In this document: positions 1 through 8,395 of the stretch, piece after piece
How positions within the stretch are numbered: the stretch's first letter is position 1
How the letters are laid out: each line of letters begins with the position of its first letter
From: an uncultured Pseudomonadota bacterium
GTDB taxonomy: Bacteria; Pseudomonadota; Alphaproteobacteria; Rs-D84
DNA length: 36,662 bases
Assembly: GCA_947165555.1 (NCBI GenBank)
Contig: CAMVAR010000001.1
Span: forward strand, 1-36,662
Direction of reading: 5' to 3'
Notes under the pieces: generated by a model
Databases searched by the model: none
Told to the model about the DNA's origin: nothing
The model's input: only the letters and a program-made list of their open reading frames with translations
Made by a program: the position numbers and the translations under genes

Positions 1-56
1 AAAAAAACAATTCAGGCAAAATAAATGTCTGTTTTCCGGTCTTTTCGTAAAAAAGT

Positions 57-81
57 ATCAAAAAGGCCGGCATTGCCGGCC
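57..81 (-). terminator. Rho-independent terminator after pheT
   Basis: Seven-base-pair stem GGCCGGC/GCCGGCC with a 3-nt loop (65-81), followed on the minus strand by a T-run. It sits about 30 bp past the pheT stop and would end the rpmI-rplT-pheS-pheT transcript. The rest of bases 1-112 shows no gene I can support. Confidence 0.8.
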
Positions 82-112
82 GAAATGATAAAAAATGCAA
101 AAAACACCGGTA

Positions 113-2425
113 TTATTTATCACGCACATGGGCGGGACACTTTTTTTCCACCGCCGCGATTATATCGGCGTGTAATTTTCCAAGCTCTTGTTCCGACATT
201 TTTTCACGCGGTGTAAATGTAATTGTGAATGCGACGGATTTTTTACCGTCCGGCATTTCAAACGAATCAAAAATAACAATATCTGTTATCAAATTTGACA
301 CCGAACGCGCCGCAGCAACTAATTTTTCTGCCGGAAAATCATTTGGAACAACAAATGCAAAGTCACGTGTTATTGGTTGAAATTCACTCATCACAATCGG
401 ACCACGCGGTAAAACCCTGTGCGGCAGGTTTTCTATGTTTTCAACAATTCCAATACATACATTTGTTTTTATCTTTAATTTTTTCGCAACCGATGGATGC
501 AATTCGCCGAATTCCGCCAAAACATTTTTACCCTGCATTATTCGACCATAACGGTACGGATGCGCCCAAAGTGGCGGGTTTTCCGTATCGATTGTAAAGT
601 TTCGACCGTTTAATAATGATACTATGTCCGCCTTGACATCATATATGTCCACCGGACGATTACGTTTTTGCCAATGTTTCGGGGCCGTCACGCCGGTGCG
701 GACAATGCAAATTTCGGTATGTTGTTCATTCGGCGTATCGCCATCGAACACGGTGCCCACCTCGAACAAATTCAAATCCGGATACCCGCGTTTTTCATTA
801 TTGGCAACCGCAATCAACAGATTTCCCAACAAACCATTCCGCGCCGTATCTAAATCGACAATTATCGGGTTTGCAATACGAATTATCGGTTTTGTTGATA
901 ACAATTCTTCAACCCGCGAATTACCAAAGCCAAATGTAATTGATTCATTTAATCCACGATTTGCCAATTTGTGTTTTAATTCCAAAATCGTATCTGTATG
1001 CGGAACAACACAGGCATCATTAGACATTTCTTTTAGGCCGATTTTATCATACCCATAAATACGCGCCAATTCTGAAACGATTGTTTCTGGGATTGTTATA
1101 TCCGTTCTTTGCGGGTTTGGTGTGATTACCCAATCACCCGATTTATTGTTTTTGATTTCAAAATGCAATTTTTCCAATATCGCGCGTTGGGTATCATCAT
1201 CTAATTTTATTCCGGTTTTTTGTTCGAACATAGACGTGTTGTACACCACAGATTCCGGCGTATAGGACGCACGACCGGCAACCGACACATTCACAATTTT
1301 ACCACCACATTCGTCCATTATCATCTTGGCCGCCAATGCCAACGCGGCGGCCGTTCCATCCGGATTTATTCCACGTTCATAACGATACGAAGAATCGGTT
1401 GATATACCGTATCTTTTCGATGATTTACGAACAGTCACCGGGTCAAAATATGCAGATTCCAGAATAATATTCTTGGTATCATCCGATGTGCAACTGCGTG
1501 CGCCACCAACAACGCCCGCCAACGCAAGAATTCCCGCATCATCACATATAACCAAATCTTTGTCACACAGTTCGTATTCTGTACCGAACAGGTCTGTAAA
1601 TTTTTCATTTGGTTTTGCCATACGAACCGTAATATCACCGACAATTTTATCGGCATCAAAACAATGCATCGGTTGCGCCAAATCATAGCAAATATAATTT
1701 GTTGTATCGATTGGTGCATTCTTGGGATTTATTCCCGCAGATAACAACCGCGATTGTATTGTTTTATTCGAAGGTGAATTTTTTATCCCATGAATTTCAC
1801 AGAAACGGTATGTCGGACACGCGGACGGTGCCATCAAATTTACCTTTCTTGAACCGGATACGGATGATAATTCATCAATATTATTTTCAATGTATGTTCC
1901 GGCGCCGGCGACACTTAAATCCAACGCGATTCCGCGCACCGATAAATAGTCCGGACGATTTGGCGTAATAGATGTTTCAAATACGGTCGGACAATCAATA
2001 ACCGGGGTCCCGATTTTTGTGTTTTCTGGTAATTCAATAATACCGCTGTGGTCATTGTTTATACCCAATTCCAAACCACTGCACATCATACCATCGGACA
2101 CAACACCACGCAGTTTTCCACTTTCAATTTTATGTCCCTGGATTATACAGCCCGGCACCGCCAAAGCCGATACCAACCCCGTGCGCGCATTTGGTGCGCC
2201 ACATACAACCTGGCGTAATTTACCGGAACCATCATCAACCATCAACACGTGCAGATGGTCACTGTTTTTATGCGGTCGGCATTCCACAATTTTTGCGGCA
2301 ATCGGTGGCACCGGTTCGGATAAATCTTCAACCTCTAATCCGATTGCGGTCAATTTATCTGCGATTTCCCGTGGGGTTAAATCTGTATCAAGATATTGTT
2401 TCAACCATTCATAAGACCATTTCAT
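113..2425 (-). CDS. pheT: Phenylalanyl-tRNA synthetase beta subunit
   Basis: Cytoplasmic beta subunit of the alpha2beta2 enzyme that charges tRNA-Phe. The 770-aa length is close to the usual ~800. The start MKWSYEWLKQYL is typical of PheT and is preceded by an AGGGGG ribosome site. Seen in order: an EMAP-like tRNA-binding domain (about residues 40-150, with HKNSDHLHV and VCGAPNARTG), the B3/B4 editing region (about 210-370), the B5 domain (about 390-470, ending in the ETIVSELARIYGYDKI segment), the catalytic-like core, and a C-terminal FDX-ACB anticodon-binding domain (about 675-768). It lies 16 bp downstream of pheS in the same direction, so the two subunits are presumably cotranscribed. Nothing looks damaged. 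The identification is secure by family features. Confidence 0.97.
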   Translation of the reverse strand: MKWSYEWLKQYLDTDLTPREIADKLTAIGLEVEDLSEPVPPIAAKIVECRPHKNSDHLHVLMVDDGSGKLRQVVCGAPNARTGLVSALAVPGCIIQGHKIESGKLRGVVSDGMMCSGLELGINNDHSGIIELPENTKIGTPVIDCPTVFETSITPNRPDYLSVRGIALDLSVAGAGTYIENNIDELSSVSGSRKVNLMAPSACPTYRFCEIHGIKNSPSNKTIQSRLLSAGINPKNAPIDTTNYICYDLAQPMHCFDADKIVGDITVRMAKPNEKFTDLFGTEYELCDKDLVICDDAGILALAGVVGGARSCTSDDTKNIILESAYFDPVTVRKSSKRYGISTDSSYRYERGINPDGTAAALALAAKMIMDECGGKIVNVSVAGRASYTPESVVYNTSMFEQKTGIKLDDDTQRAILEKLHFEIKNNKSGDWVITPNPQRTDITIPETIVSELARIYGYDKIGLKEMSNDACVVPHTDTILELKHKLANRGLNESITFGFGNSRVEELLSTKPIIRIANPIIVDLDTARNGLLGNLLIAVANNEKRGYPDLNLFEVGTVFDGDTPNEQHTEICIVRTGVTAPKHWQKRNRPVDIYDVKADIVSLLNGRNFTIDTENPPLWAHPYRYGRIMQGKNVLAEFGELHPSVAKKLKIKTNVCIGIVENIENLPHRVLPRGPIVMSEFQPITRDFAFVVPNDFPAEKLVAAARSVSNLITDIVIFDSFEMPDGKKSVAFTITFTPREKMSEQELGKLHADIIAAVEKKCPAHVRDK

Positions 2426-2441
2426 TTTTTACCCCCTGTTA

Positions 2442-3398
2442 TTAAAAACCCGTACTTTTTAACCAACGCACATCGGAATCTGTGAATGCGCGTATATCAT
2501 TCAAACCATATTTAACCATTGCCAATCGCGCCCAACCAAATCCGAACGCAAAACCTTGATATTTATTTGGGTCAATATTGCAATTCTTTAATACAGTTGG
2601 GTGAACCATACCACCACAGAGCAATTCCATCCATTTATCCCCAAAACGCATGTCAACCTCTATGGATGGTTCGGTAAACGGAAAGTATGATGGACGAATA
2701 CGCAATTCTATATTGTCTTGTTCAAAAAAACGTGTCGCAAATGTTCGCATCGTTGCCAATAAATCAGATAAATTTATTCCTTTTTCAACCGTATCAATAT
2801 GTAAACCTTCGATTTGACCAAACATTGCCGAATGCGTCGCGTCCAATTCTTTGCGATAACATTGACCGACCGTGAACATTTTGATTGGCACACCATGCGT
2901 TTCCATCGCACGAATTTGCACCGCCGATGTCTGGGTGCGCATAACATTGCCATTTGGCAAAAAGAACGTATCCTGCATATCGCGTGCCGGATGATATGAT
3001 GGTGTATTCAATGCGGTAAAGTTATGCCAATCATCTTCGATTTCCGGACCGGTCATAAATGTATAACCCATAGATTCAAAAATATCAATTACTTCTTGGG
3101 CACTTTTGGTCAACGGATGAATCGTGCCACGATTTTCCGGTTCGGCGTTTAATGATACATCCAATTTTTCACCCGCCAATGCCGCGTTTAATGCCGCGGT
3201 TTCTAATTCGGCCTGGCGATTTTTGAACAATTCACGCAGTTCCGTGTTTTCGCGATTTAATTCTGCGCGGGCATCGTTATCAAGTTCCTTCATCTGTTTC
3301 AGGCGTGCCGTCATTGTGCCATTTTTACCGAACACCGATGTATATAATTCCTGTAATTCGGTCAATGATTGTGTCTGTATTATTTTTTCGTTTAACAT
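2442..3398 (-). CDS. pheS: Phenylalanyl-tRNA synthetase alpha subunit
   Basis: Catalytic alpha subunit of PheRS (class II), 318 aa against about 330 usually. Residues 1-90 are a charged coiled coil that contacts tRNA. The aminoacylation core follows, with the FEQDNIELRIRPSYFPFTEPS segment and the class II motif 3 block GFAFGFGWARLAM (about residues 282-294). An AGAAGG ribosome site precedes the ATG. Upstream is rplT, separated by 79 bp containing a GC-rich hairpin, and downstream is pheT. The order rpmI-rplT-pheS-pheT is classical. infC, often first in this block, is absent here because rpmI has its own divergent promoter region. Confidence 0.97.
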   Translation of the reverse strand: MLNEKIIQTQSLTELQELYTSVFGKNGTMTARLKQMKELDNDARAELNRENTELRELFKNRQAELETAALNAALAGEKLDVSLNAEPENRGTIHPLTKSAQEVIDIFESMGYTFMTGPEIEDDWHNFTALNTPSYHPARDMQDTFFLPNGNVMRTQTSAVQIRAMETHGVPIKMFTVGQCYRKELDATHSAMFGQIEGLHIDTVEKGINLSDLLATMRTFATRFFEQDNIELRIRPSYFPFTEPSIEVDMRFGDKWMELLCGGMVHPTVLKNCNIDPNKYQGFAFGFGWARLAMVKYGLNDIRAFTDSDVRWLKSTGF

Positions 3399-3420
3399 AA
3401 CTTTACCTTCTTTAATAGAT

Positions 3421-3444
3421 ATGGGGTCGCGTTCGCGGCCCCAT
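3421..3444 (-). other. Intercistronic hairpin between rplT and pheS
   Basis: Ten-base-pair inverted repeat (one wobble or mismatched pair) around a 4-nt loop, in the 79-bp gap between rplT and pheS. No T-run follows it on the minus strand, so it is not an ordinary terminator. It could be an RNA-processing or stability element, or part of an attenuator controlling pheST. The structure is seen directly; the role is inference. Confidence 0.5.
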
Positions 3445-3477
3445 AATCATAAACAAAAAACACTGCGCCGCCAAGGG

Positions 3478-3843
3478 TTATTTATTACCCCCGATAAATC
3501 GTTTTGCCGTTTCAACCAATGCGGCGAAGTTTTTATCGCCGGCATAGGCCATTTCCGCCAAAACCTTGCGGTCTAATTCAACACCCGCCTTGCGCAGGCC
3601 ATTCATGAATTGGCTGTATGTGATACCAGATGGGCGCACCGCCGCATTGATACGAACAATCCACAAAGACCGAAAATCACGTTTCTTGGCGCGACGGTCG
3701 CGATACGCATACTGACCCGCCTTTTCCGATTTTTCGCGCGCGGCACGATATGTGCTGCTGTGGCGACCAAGATAACCCTTGGCGCGTTCTAGAATTTTAT
3801 TGTGTTTTTGACGAACCGTTGTTCCACGTTTTACCCTTGCCAT
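3478..3843 (-). CDS. rplT: Large subunit ribosomal protein L20
   Basis: 121-aa, strongly basic 50S protein needed for early large-subunit assembly. In many bacteria it is also the translational repressor of its own operon. The start MARVKRGTTVRQKHNKILERAKG, the YAYRDRRAKKRDFR block and the C-terminal part with ITYSQFMNGLRKAGVELDRKVLAEMA are hallmark L20 sequence. Length is normal. It lies 12 bp after rpmI and 79 bp before pheS on the same strand. The identification is secure. Confidence 0.98.
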   Translation of the reverse strand: MARVKRGTTVRQKHNKILERAKGYLGRHSSTYRAAREKSEKAGQYAYRDRRAKKRDFRSLWIVRINAAVRPSGITYSQFMNGLRKAGVELDRKVLAEMAYAGDKNFAALVETAKRFIGGNK

Positions 3844-3855
3844 TTTGCGCCCCCT

Positions 3856-4059
3856 TTATTTCAAACCATACGGTGCCAAGATTTTAGCCTGGGCCACCAT
3901 GTTTTCATTCAGATATTGCGGTTTTGAACCGGCGTTATTTGCACGCGCGGATTTTTTACGCAACAGTTTCTTGTGGGCGTTTCTGCGAACGTTGATTTTC
4001 CCGGTCGCAGTCATTCTTGCACGCTTTTTCAAGTATGACTTTGTTTTTAATTTTGGCAT
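3856..4059 (-). CDS. rpmI: Large subunit ribosomal protein L35
   Basis: 67-aa basic 50S protein. I place the start at MPKLKTKSYLKK, because an AGAGG ribosome site lies a few bases upstream and all L35 proteins begin this way. A longer in-frame reading to 4107 would add 16 non-homologous residues and overlap the promoter. The body KRARMTATGKINVRRNAHKKLLRKKS is typical L35. It is the first gene of the rpmI-rplT-pheS-pheT block and is transcribed away from mreC. Confidence 0.96.
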   Translation of the reverse strand: MPKLKTKSYLKKRARMTATGKINVRRNAHKKLLRKKSARANNAGSKPQYLNENMVAQAKILAPYGLK

Positions 4060-4077
4060 TTTTAACCTCTTGTTTTT

Positions 4078-4106
4078 ATTATATTCTGATGGCAATGCCA
4101 TTGCCA
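4078..4106 (-). promoter_or_regulatory. rpmI promoter with overlapping palindrome
   Basis: On the minus strand a perfect TATAAT -10 box (4078-4083) lies 17 bp from a TGGCAA -35-like box (4101-4106). The -35 is covered by the inverted repeat TGGCAAT-GCC-ATTGCCA (4090-4106), a plausible operator. The leader to the rpmI start is short (about 12-15 nt). Boxes and palindrome are seen directly; regulator binding is inference. Confidence 0.55.
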
Positions 4107-4144
4107 TTTCGAATGTTTATGCCCATAATTGTGCCATATTTATT

Positions 4145-4173
4145 TTGAAAATCAAGTTTTTATTGAATATTAA
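4145..4173 (+). promoter_or_regulatory. Promoter of the mreC operon
   Basis: TTGAAA (4145-4150), 17-bp spacer, TATTAA (4168-4173). The predicted transcription start falls near 4180. That favours the mreC ATG at 4202, which has a GGGG ribosome site, over the upstream in-frame ATG at 4181. Confidence 0.55.
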
Positions 4174-4201
4174 ACTTTTTATGTTTAAACTGGGGCCAAG
4201 A

Positions 4202-5026
4202 ATGAGTTCGAAAAAGTCATCTTCCAGGTTACATACGATTGTAAAGGTCGTTTTGGTTGCGGCAATTTTGCCCGTGGCATTTATATATATAATCGTTGCA
4301 CGCCCAAACTATCGGATTATTACGAACATTGCGCACTTTTCCATGCCCATAGTTAACGCATTTGGCGATTTGGTTACATGGCCCATACGCGCCAGTGGTA
4401 ATATCGCCATGAAAATACACAATATTTCAAACCTGGAACAGGAAAATGAAGAATTACGTGTACGTTTGGCCCAGGCATTAGAAAAACAAAATGAGCACGA
4501 TATCGCAATACGCGAAATACAACGATTGCAAAATGAACTGGATGTTGTGCGCAGTTCTGTTTTTTCCACAATTGTCGCAGATGTTACGTATGATAATACC
4601 GCATTAAATCATGGGACATTTATTATAAACCGTGGTACACGCGACGGTGTTGAGCCGGGTATGGTTGTGGTGTCGTTTGAAAATAAACTGGCCGGGATTG
4701 TTATTGATGCGGGGGCGAATTTTGCACGTGTGCGGTCAATCATAGATTCTAATACAAATATCGCCGTACGTGTTGCCGGGTCTGATGTATATGGTTTTTT
4801 GCGGGGAAATGGTTCATCAACACCAACATTCGGATTCATTAGTGATAGTAAATTTCAACCCGGACCCGGTGTAAAATTATTGACCAGCAGTATTAGTGGT
4901 GTTTTACCACCGAATATATATGTTGGTGATTTAATAAATGATTCTGATGTTGATGTTTTAACACCGCGCCAAATATCACGTGTTATGGTTTTAAAATTTA
5001 ACTCTATGGGACAAATGTACGAATGA
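4202..5026 (+). CDS. mreC: Rod shape-determining protein MreC
   Basis: 274-aa bitopic inner-membrane protein that scaffolds the elongasome in the periplasm. After a short basic tail (MSSKKSSSRLH) there is one membrane segment (about residues 12-34), a coiled coil (about 75-115, NLEQENEELRVRLAQALEKQNEHD), and then the MreC beta domain with the DGVEPGMVVVS, LAGIV and RVRSIIDSNTNIAVRV signatures. The open frame extends far upstream, antisense through rpmI, but the promoter and the GGGG site support a start at 4202; ATG 4181 is the alternative. It overlaps mreD by 4 nt (ATGA), so translation is coupled. mreB is not in the window. Confidence 0.93.
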   Translation: MSSKKSSSRLHTIVKVVLVAAILPVAFIYIIVARPNYRIITNIAHFSMPIVNAFGDLVTWPIRASGNIAMKIHNISNLEQENEELRVRLAQALEKQNEHDIAIREIQRLQNELDVVRSSVFSTIVADVTYDNTALNHGTFIINRGTRDGVEPGMVVVSFENKLAGIVIDAGANFARVRSIIDSNTNIAVRVAGSDVYGFLRGNGSSTPTFGFISDSKFQPGPGVKLLTSSISGVLPPNIYVGDLINDSDVDVLTPRQISRVMVLKFNSMGQMYE

Positions 5027-5478
5027 AATATAAAATAATGGAATATTTGCGTATTGGATTGCCGTTTTTGATGACGTTGGCTCTGTGGCGGTTATCAACA
5101 CCATGGATAAATCCGGCGGGCATATTGGCAATTATTCCAATATTTTATTGTTCTTTTATTCATCCGACACCATATTTTGTACCGTATGCACTGTTTTTTT
5201 GTTTTTTAATTGATTATAAATTTAACACTGTTTTAACATGGACTATTTTTTATTGCATATATTATGTGACGATTAATTTACAGACAATTATTGATATTAC
5301 ACACACAAACATGCGTGGGATATTTGCATTTATGTTATTTTTTGGAATTGTGTTATTTGCAATTACCTTATTCAATCTGACATGGTTAGGTTTTGGATGG
5401 TTTATATTAACTTTTTTAATTACATGTATAATGTATATTCCAATAACCAAGATTCTGGCGGTGGTTCACGATGATTGA
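5023..5478 (+). CDS. mreD: Rod shape-determining protein MreD
   Basis: 151-aa, very hydrophobic protein with about five membrane segments, the normal size and profile for MreD, the inner-membrane partner of MreC. Sequence conservation in this family is poor, so the call rests on topology and on position: it overlaps mreC by 4 nt and the next gene (mrdA) by 8 nt. A WINPAGILAIIPIFYCSFIHPTPYFVPYALF segment matches the MreD pattern of an early proline and aromatic-rich loop. Confidence 0.85.
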   Translation: MKYKIMEYLRIGLPFLMTLALWRLSTPWINPAGILAIIPIFYCSFIHPTPYFVPYALFFCFLIDYKFNTVLTWTIFYCIYYVTINLQTIIDITHTNMRGIFAFMLFFGIVLFAITLFNLTWLGFGWFILTFLITCIMYIPITKILAVVHDD

Positions 5479-7243
5479 TACAGAAATATCTAAAACATTT
5501 GACCGGCGCAGCGCACTGTTTCTTAGTGGGGGAATGGTGTTAACATCTGTACTTATTTTGCGCATGTTACAGATGCAGGTGTTTAGTTACAAAACATACA
5601 AGAAAAAAAGTGAAAATAATTCATTCAGAATCCAGATTAATATGCCTGAACGTGGCAAAATTTTGTCGCGTGACGGGACGCCGATTTCACATGATGTACC
5701 AATATATCGTATTTATATAATTCCCGAAGAAACCGATGATTTAGAAAACCTGGTTGATATTGTAACGCGCGATTTAAAACTTGGACCAAAACGCGTTAAT
5801 AAAATATGGGCCCGTATAAAAAAACAGCAAAAATTTCAACCGGTGTTAATCAGTGAAAATACAAATTGGGATACATTGGCCGCATTACAGGCAAAAAACC
5901 TGGACGGATTACATATTGGCGAAGGTTACGCACGTATGTATGAATTGGGGCCGGCCGGCGCACAATTTTTTGGCTATGTTGGTGCACCCGATAAACCCGT
6001 CGCAAACGCACCGTTTTATACACATGGTATTACCGGAATCGAACGAACATTTAACGATGAACTGTGTGGTGTGCCGGGACAAACGGTTATGATTGCAAAC
6101 GCCGTCGGGCGCATCACCGGCGAAGACCGGTCCCAGTACAAAGAACCAATTATTGGCCACGACATTAAAACAACAATTAATGACACCGTACAACGTAAAT
6201 TATATGATGCCTTGACCCTGCATCAGGCGGGTTGTGGTGTGGCACTGGATATACAAACCGGTGATATTTTGGCCATGGCATCCACCCCCAGTTTTGACCC
6301 AAATAACTTTTCTGGGGATGATTCAGATGAATATATTGCAGGATTACGCCAAAATTTTGCAAAACCATTTATGAACAAGGTGTTCGAAGGACTTTATCCA
6401 CCGGGGTCAACATTTAAAATTGTTGTTGCATTGGCGGCATTGGAATCTGGTGCAATTACAACAAACGATACCGTGTTTTGTCCCGGACACTGGGATTACG
6501 GGGACCGGCGTTATCATTGTTGGGAATCCAAAGGTCACGGTCGTGTAAATGTTATTGATGCGTTAAAACATTCGTGTGACATTTACTTTTATCAAATTGC
6601 ATTACGTATTGGTATTGATGCAATTAAACGTATGGCGATTCGATTGGGATTGACCGAGAAATATATCGAAGATATTATACAAAAACAAATGACCGGTATT
6701 ATCCCAGACCGTAAATGGAAAGAGGCAAATATTGGCGCACGATGGGTACATGGGGATACCGTTATTTCCGGTATAGGCCAGGGTTTTATCCTGGTTAACT
6801 GTATGCAATTGGCTGTTATGATGGCACGTGTGGCATCAAATAAAAATATTGTTCCACGATTGTTAAAATCCGATAAAATACCAAAATTCAAACCGGTTGG
6901 ATTACAGCAAAAAAATATAAATATTGTTCTTGCCGGGTTAGAAGAGGTTGTAAAACCCGGCGGTACCGCATCGGGCAGTGCAATAAATGTCAATGGTGCA
7001 AAAATGGGCGGAAAAACAGGAACATCCCAGGTACGCAGTATTTCGCGCGCCGAACGGATTAGTGGTGTTTTAACAAATAAACAATTAGAATGGCGTATGC
7101 GTAATCATGGATTGTTTGTTGGATATGCACCAACCGATAATCCAAAATATGCCGTATGTGTTATAACCGAACACGCCGGGTCCAGTGGCAGTGCCGCACG
7201 AACCGTCGCCGCAACAATGAAAGAACTATTAAAAAACGAATAA
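5471..7243 (+). CDS. mrdA: Penicillin-binding protein 2 (peptidoglycan transpeptidase)
   Basis: 590-aa class B PBP that cross-links lateral-wall peptidoglycan together with RodA. One N-terminal membrane anchor (about residues 17-37) is followed by the pedestal domain (PERGKILSRDGTPIS) and the transpeptidase domain. Catalytic motifs: the SxxK serine in PPGSTFK (S about 312), the second motif as SCD (about 367, the variant common in PBP2), and KTGT (about 515). Length is close to E. coli PBP2 (633). It overlaps mreD and is 3 bp from rodA, a conserved elongasome order. Confidence 0.96.
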   Translation: MIDTEISKTFDRRSALFLSGGMVLTSVLILRMLQMQVFSYKTYKKKSENNSFRIQINMPERGKILSRDGTPISHDVPIYRIYIIPEETDDLENLVDIVTRDLKLGPKRVNKIWARIKKQQKFQPVLISENTNWDTLAALQAKNLDGLHIGEGYARMYELGPAGAQFFGYVGAPDKPVANAPFYTHGITGIERTFNDELCGVPGQTVMIANAVGRITGEDRSQYKEPIIGHDIKTTINDTVQRKLYDALTLHQAGCGVALDIQTGDILAMASTPSFDPNNFSGDDSDEYIAGLRQNFAKPFMNKVFEGLYPPGSTFKIVVALAALESGAITTNDTVFCPGHWDYGDRRYHCWESKGHGRVNVIDALKHSCDIYFYQIALRIGIDAIKRMAIRLGLTEKYIEDIIQKQMTGIIPDRKWKEANIGARWVHGDTVISGIGQGFILVNCMQLAVMMARVASNKNIVPRLLKSDKIPKFKPVGLQQKNINIVLAGLEEVVKPGGTASGSAINVNGAKMGGKTGTSQVRSISRAERISGVLTNKQLEWRMRNHGLFVGYAPTDNPKYAVCVITEHAGSSGSAARTVAATMKELLKNE

Positions 7244-7246
7244 ACT

Positions 7247-8392
7247 ATGTCACGACAAACACGTGTTTCAAATGCAAATATGATGAGTTTTTCCGAAAAA
7301 CTGGCGCGGTTTTCGTGGGTGATGTTTGTACCGATGTGTATTGTGCTGATTATATCTGAAATAATGCTATATTCGGCGGGTGGTGGCGCATGGCGGCCAT
7401 TTGCATTATCACAATTATTTAAAATTATTATTGGATTTGCGACTTTTTCAATTGCCGCATTTACAAACATAAAATTATGGATTAAATCGGCATACTTAAT
7501 ATATGCAATTGCCTTTGTTTTGATTGTTTTGGTTACATTTGTTGGTCATACAGGTATGGGTGCCCAACGTTGGTTAAACCTGGGGATTATGCATGTTCAG
7601 CCATCTGAATTGTTTAAAATAGCGTTGGTGTTGGCACTGGCGCGATATTTTGCATGGATGAATTCAGTAGATTTAGATAAATTTAAAAATTATATTGTGC
7701 CGTCATTGATGATGCTAATACCGTTTGGTTTAATTGTTTTACAGCCAGATTTGGGTACCGCGTTGTCAATTGCAATGGTTACAATTGGAATGTTTTATAT
7801 TGTTGGTGCAAATAAAAAATGGTTTATTATTGGTGCGATTTTGGCACTTATGTCGGCACCGGTTGTATGGTTTGGTGGGCTACACCAATATCAGCGCGAA
7901 CGTATTATAACATTTGTAAATCCCGACCATGACGCCCAGGGTGCCGGTTACCAGATAAATCAGGCAAAAATAGCATTTGGTAGTGGCGGCATAATTGGCA
8001 AAGGGTATATGAATGGTTCACAATCACAACAATCATTTTTGCCAGAAAAACAGACCGATTTTATCTTTACTATGTTGGGTGAAGAATTTGGATTTATTGG
8101 TGCGTTTATTATAATTTTACTGTATTCTGTTATTGTTGCAACTTTGTTTTGGGCGGCCAAAACATGCCTTAATCGGTTTGGTCAATTGGTGTGTTTTGGT
8201 TTTATGTTGAACTTTTTCATTTATTATTTTATAAATATATCCATGGTATTGGGGTTGGTGCCAACCGTTGGGGTGCCGTTGCCACTTATGTCATTCGGCG
8301 GCAGCAGTCTTTTATCACTGCTGTTTGGGTTTGGTTTGTGCCAAAATGCCCATATACATAAAGACCAACAATTATCTGCAAAGGGAAGTTAA
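7247..8392 (+). CDS. rodA: Peptidoglycan glycosyltransferase RodA (SEDS family)
   Basis: 381-aa polytopic inner-membrane protein of the SEDS family that polymerises glycan strands for elongation, working with the adjacent PBP2. SEDS signatures are visible: GAQRWLNLG, QPSELFKIALVLALARYFA, LQPDLGTALSIAMV, the YQINQAKIAFGSGGIIGKGY loop, and the C-terminal GLVPTVGVPLPLMSFGGSS block. The cytoplasmic N-terminal tail is slightly extended; an internal Met in MMSFSEKLARFSW is an alternative start. It is followed after 3 bp by topA. Confidence 0.96.
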   Translation: MSRQTRVSNANMMSFSEKLARFSWVMFVPMCIVLIISEIMLYSAGGGAWRPFALSQLFKIIIGFATFSIAAFTNIKLWIKSAYLIYAIAFVLIVLVTFVGHTGMGAQRWLNLGIMHVQPSELFKIALVLALARYFAWMNSVDLDKFKNYIVPSLMMLIPFGLIVLQPDLGTALSIAMVTIGMFYIVGANKKWFIIGAILALMSAPVVWFGGLHQYQRERIITFVNPDHDAQGAGYQINQAKIAFGSGGIIGKGYMNGSQSQQSFLPEKQTDFIFTMLGEEFGFIGAFIIILLYSVIVATLFWAAKTCLNRFGQLVCFGFMLNFFIYYFINISMVLGLVPTVGVPLPLMSFGGSSLLSLLFGFGLCQNAHIHKDQQLSAKGS

Positions 8393-8395
8393 GAA

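Noticed and set aside
3845..4201. Upstream extension of the mreC frame
   Set aside because: It is antisense to rpmI and lies upstream of the mreC promoter at 4145-4173.
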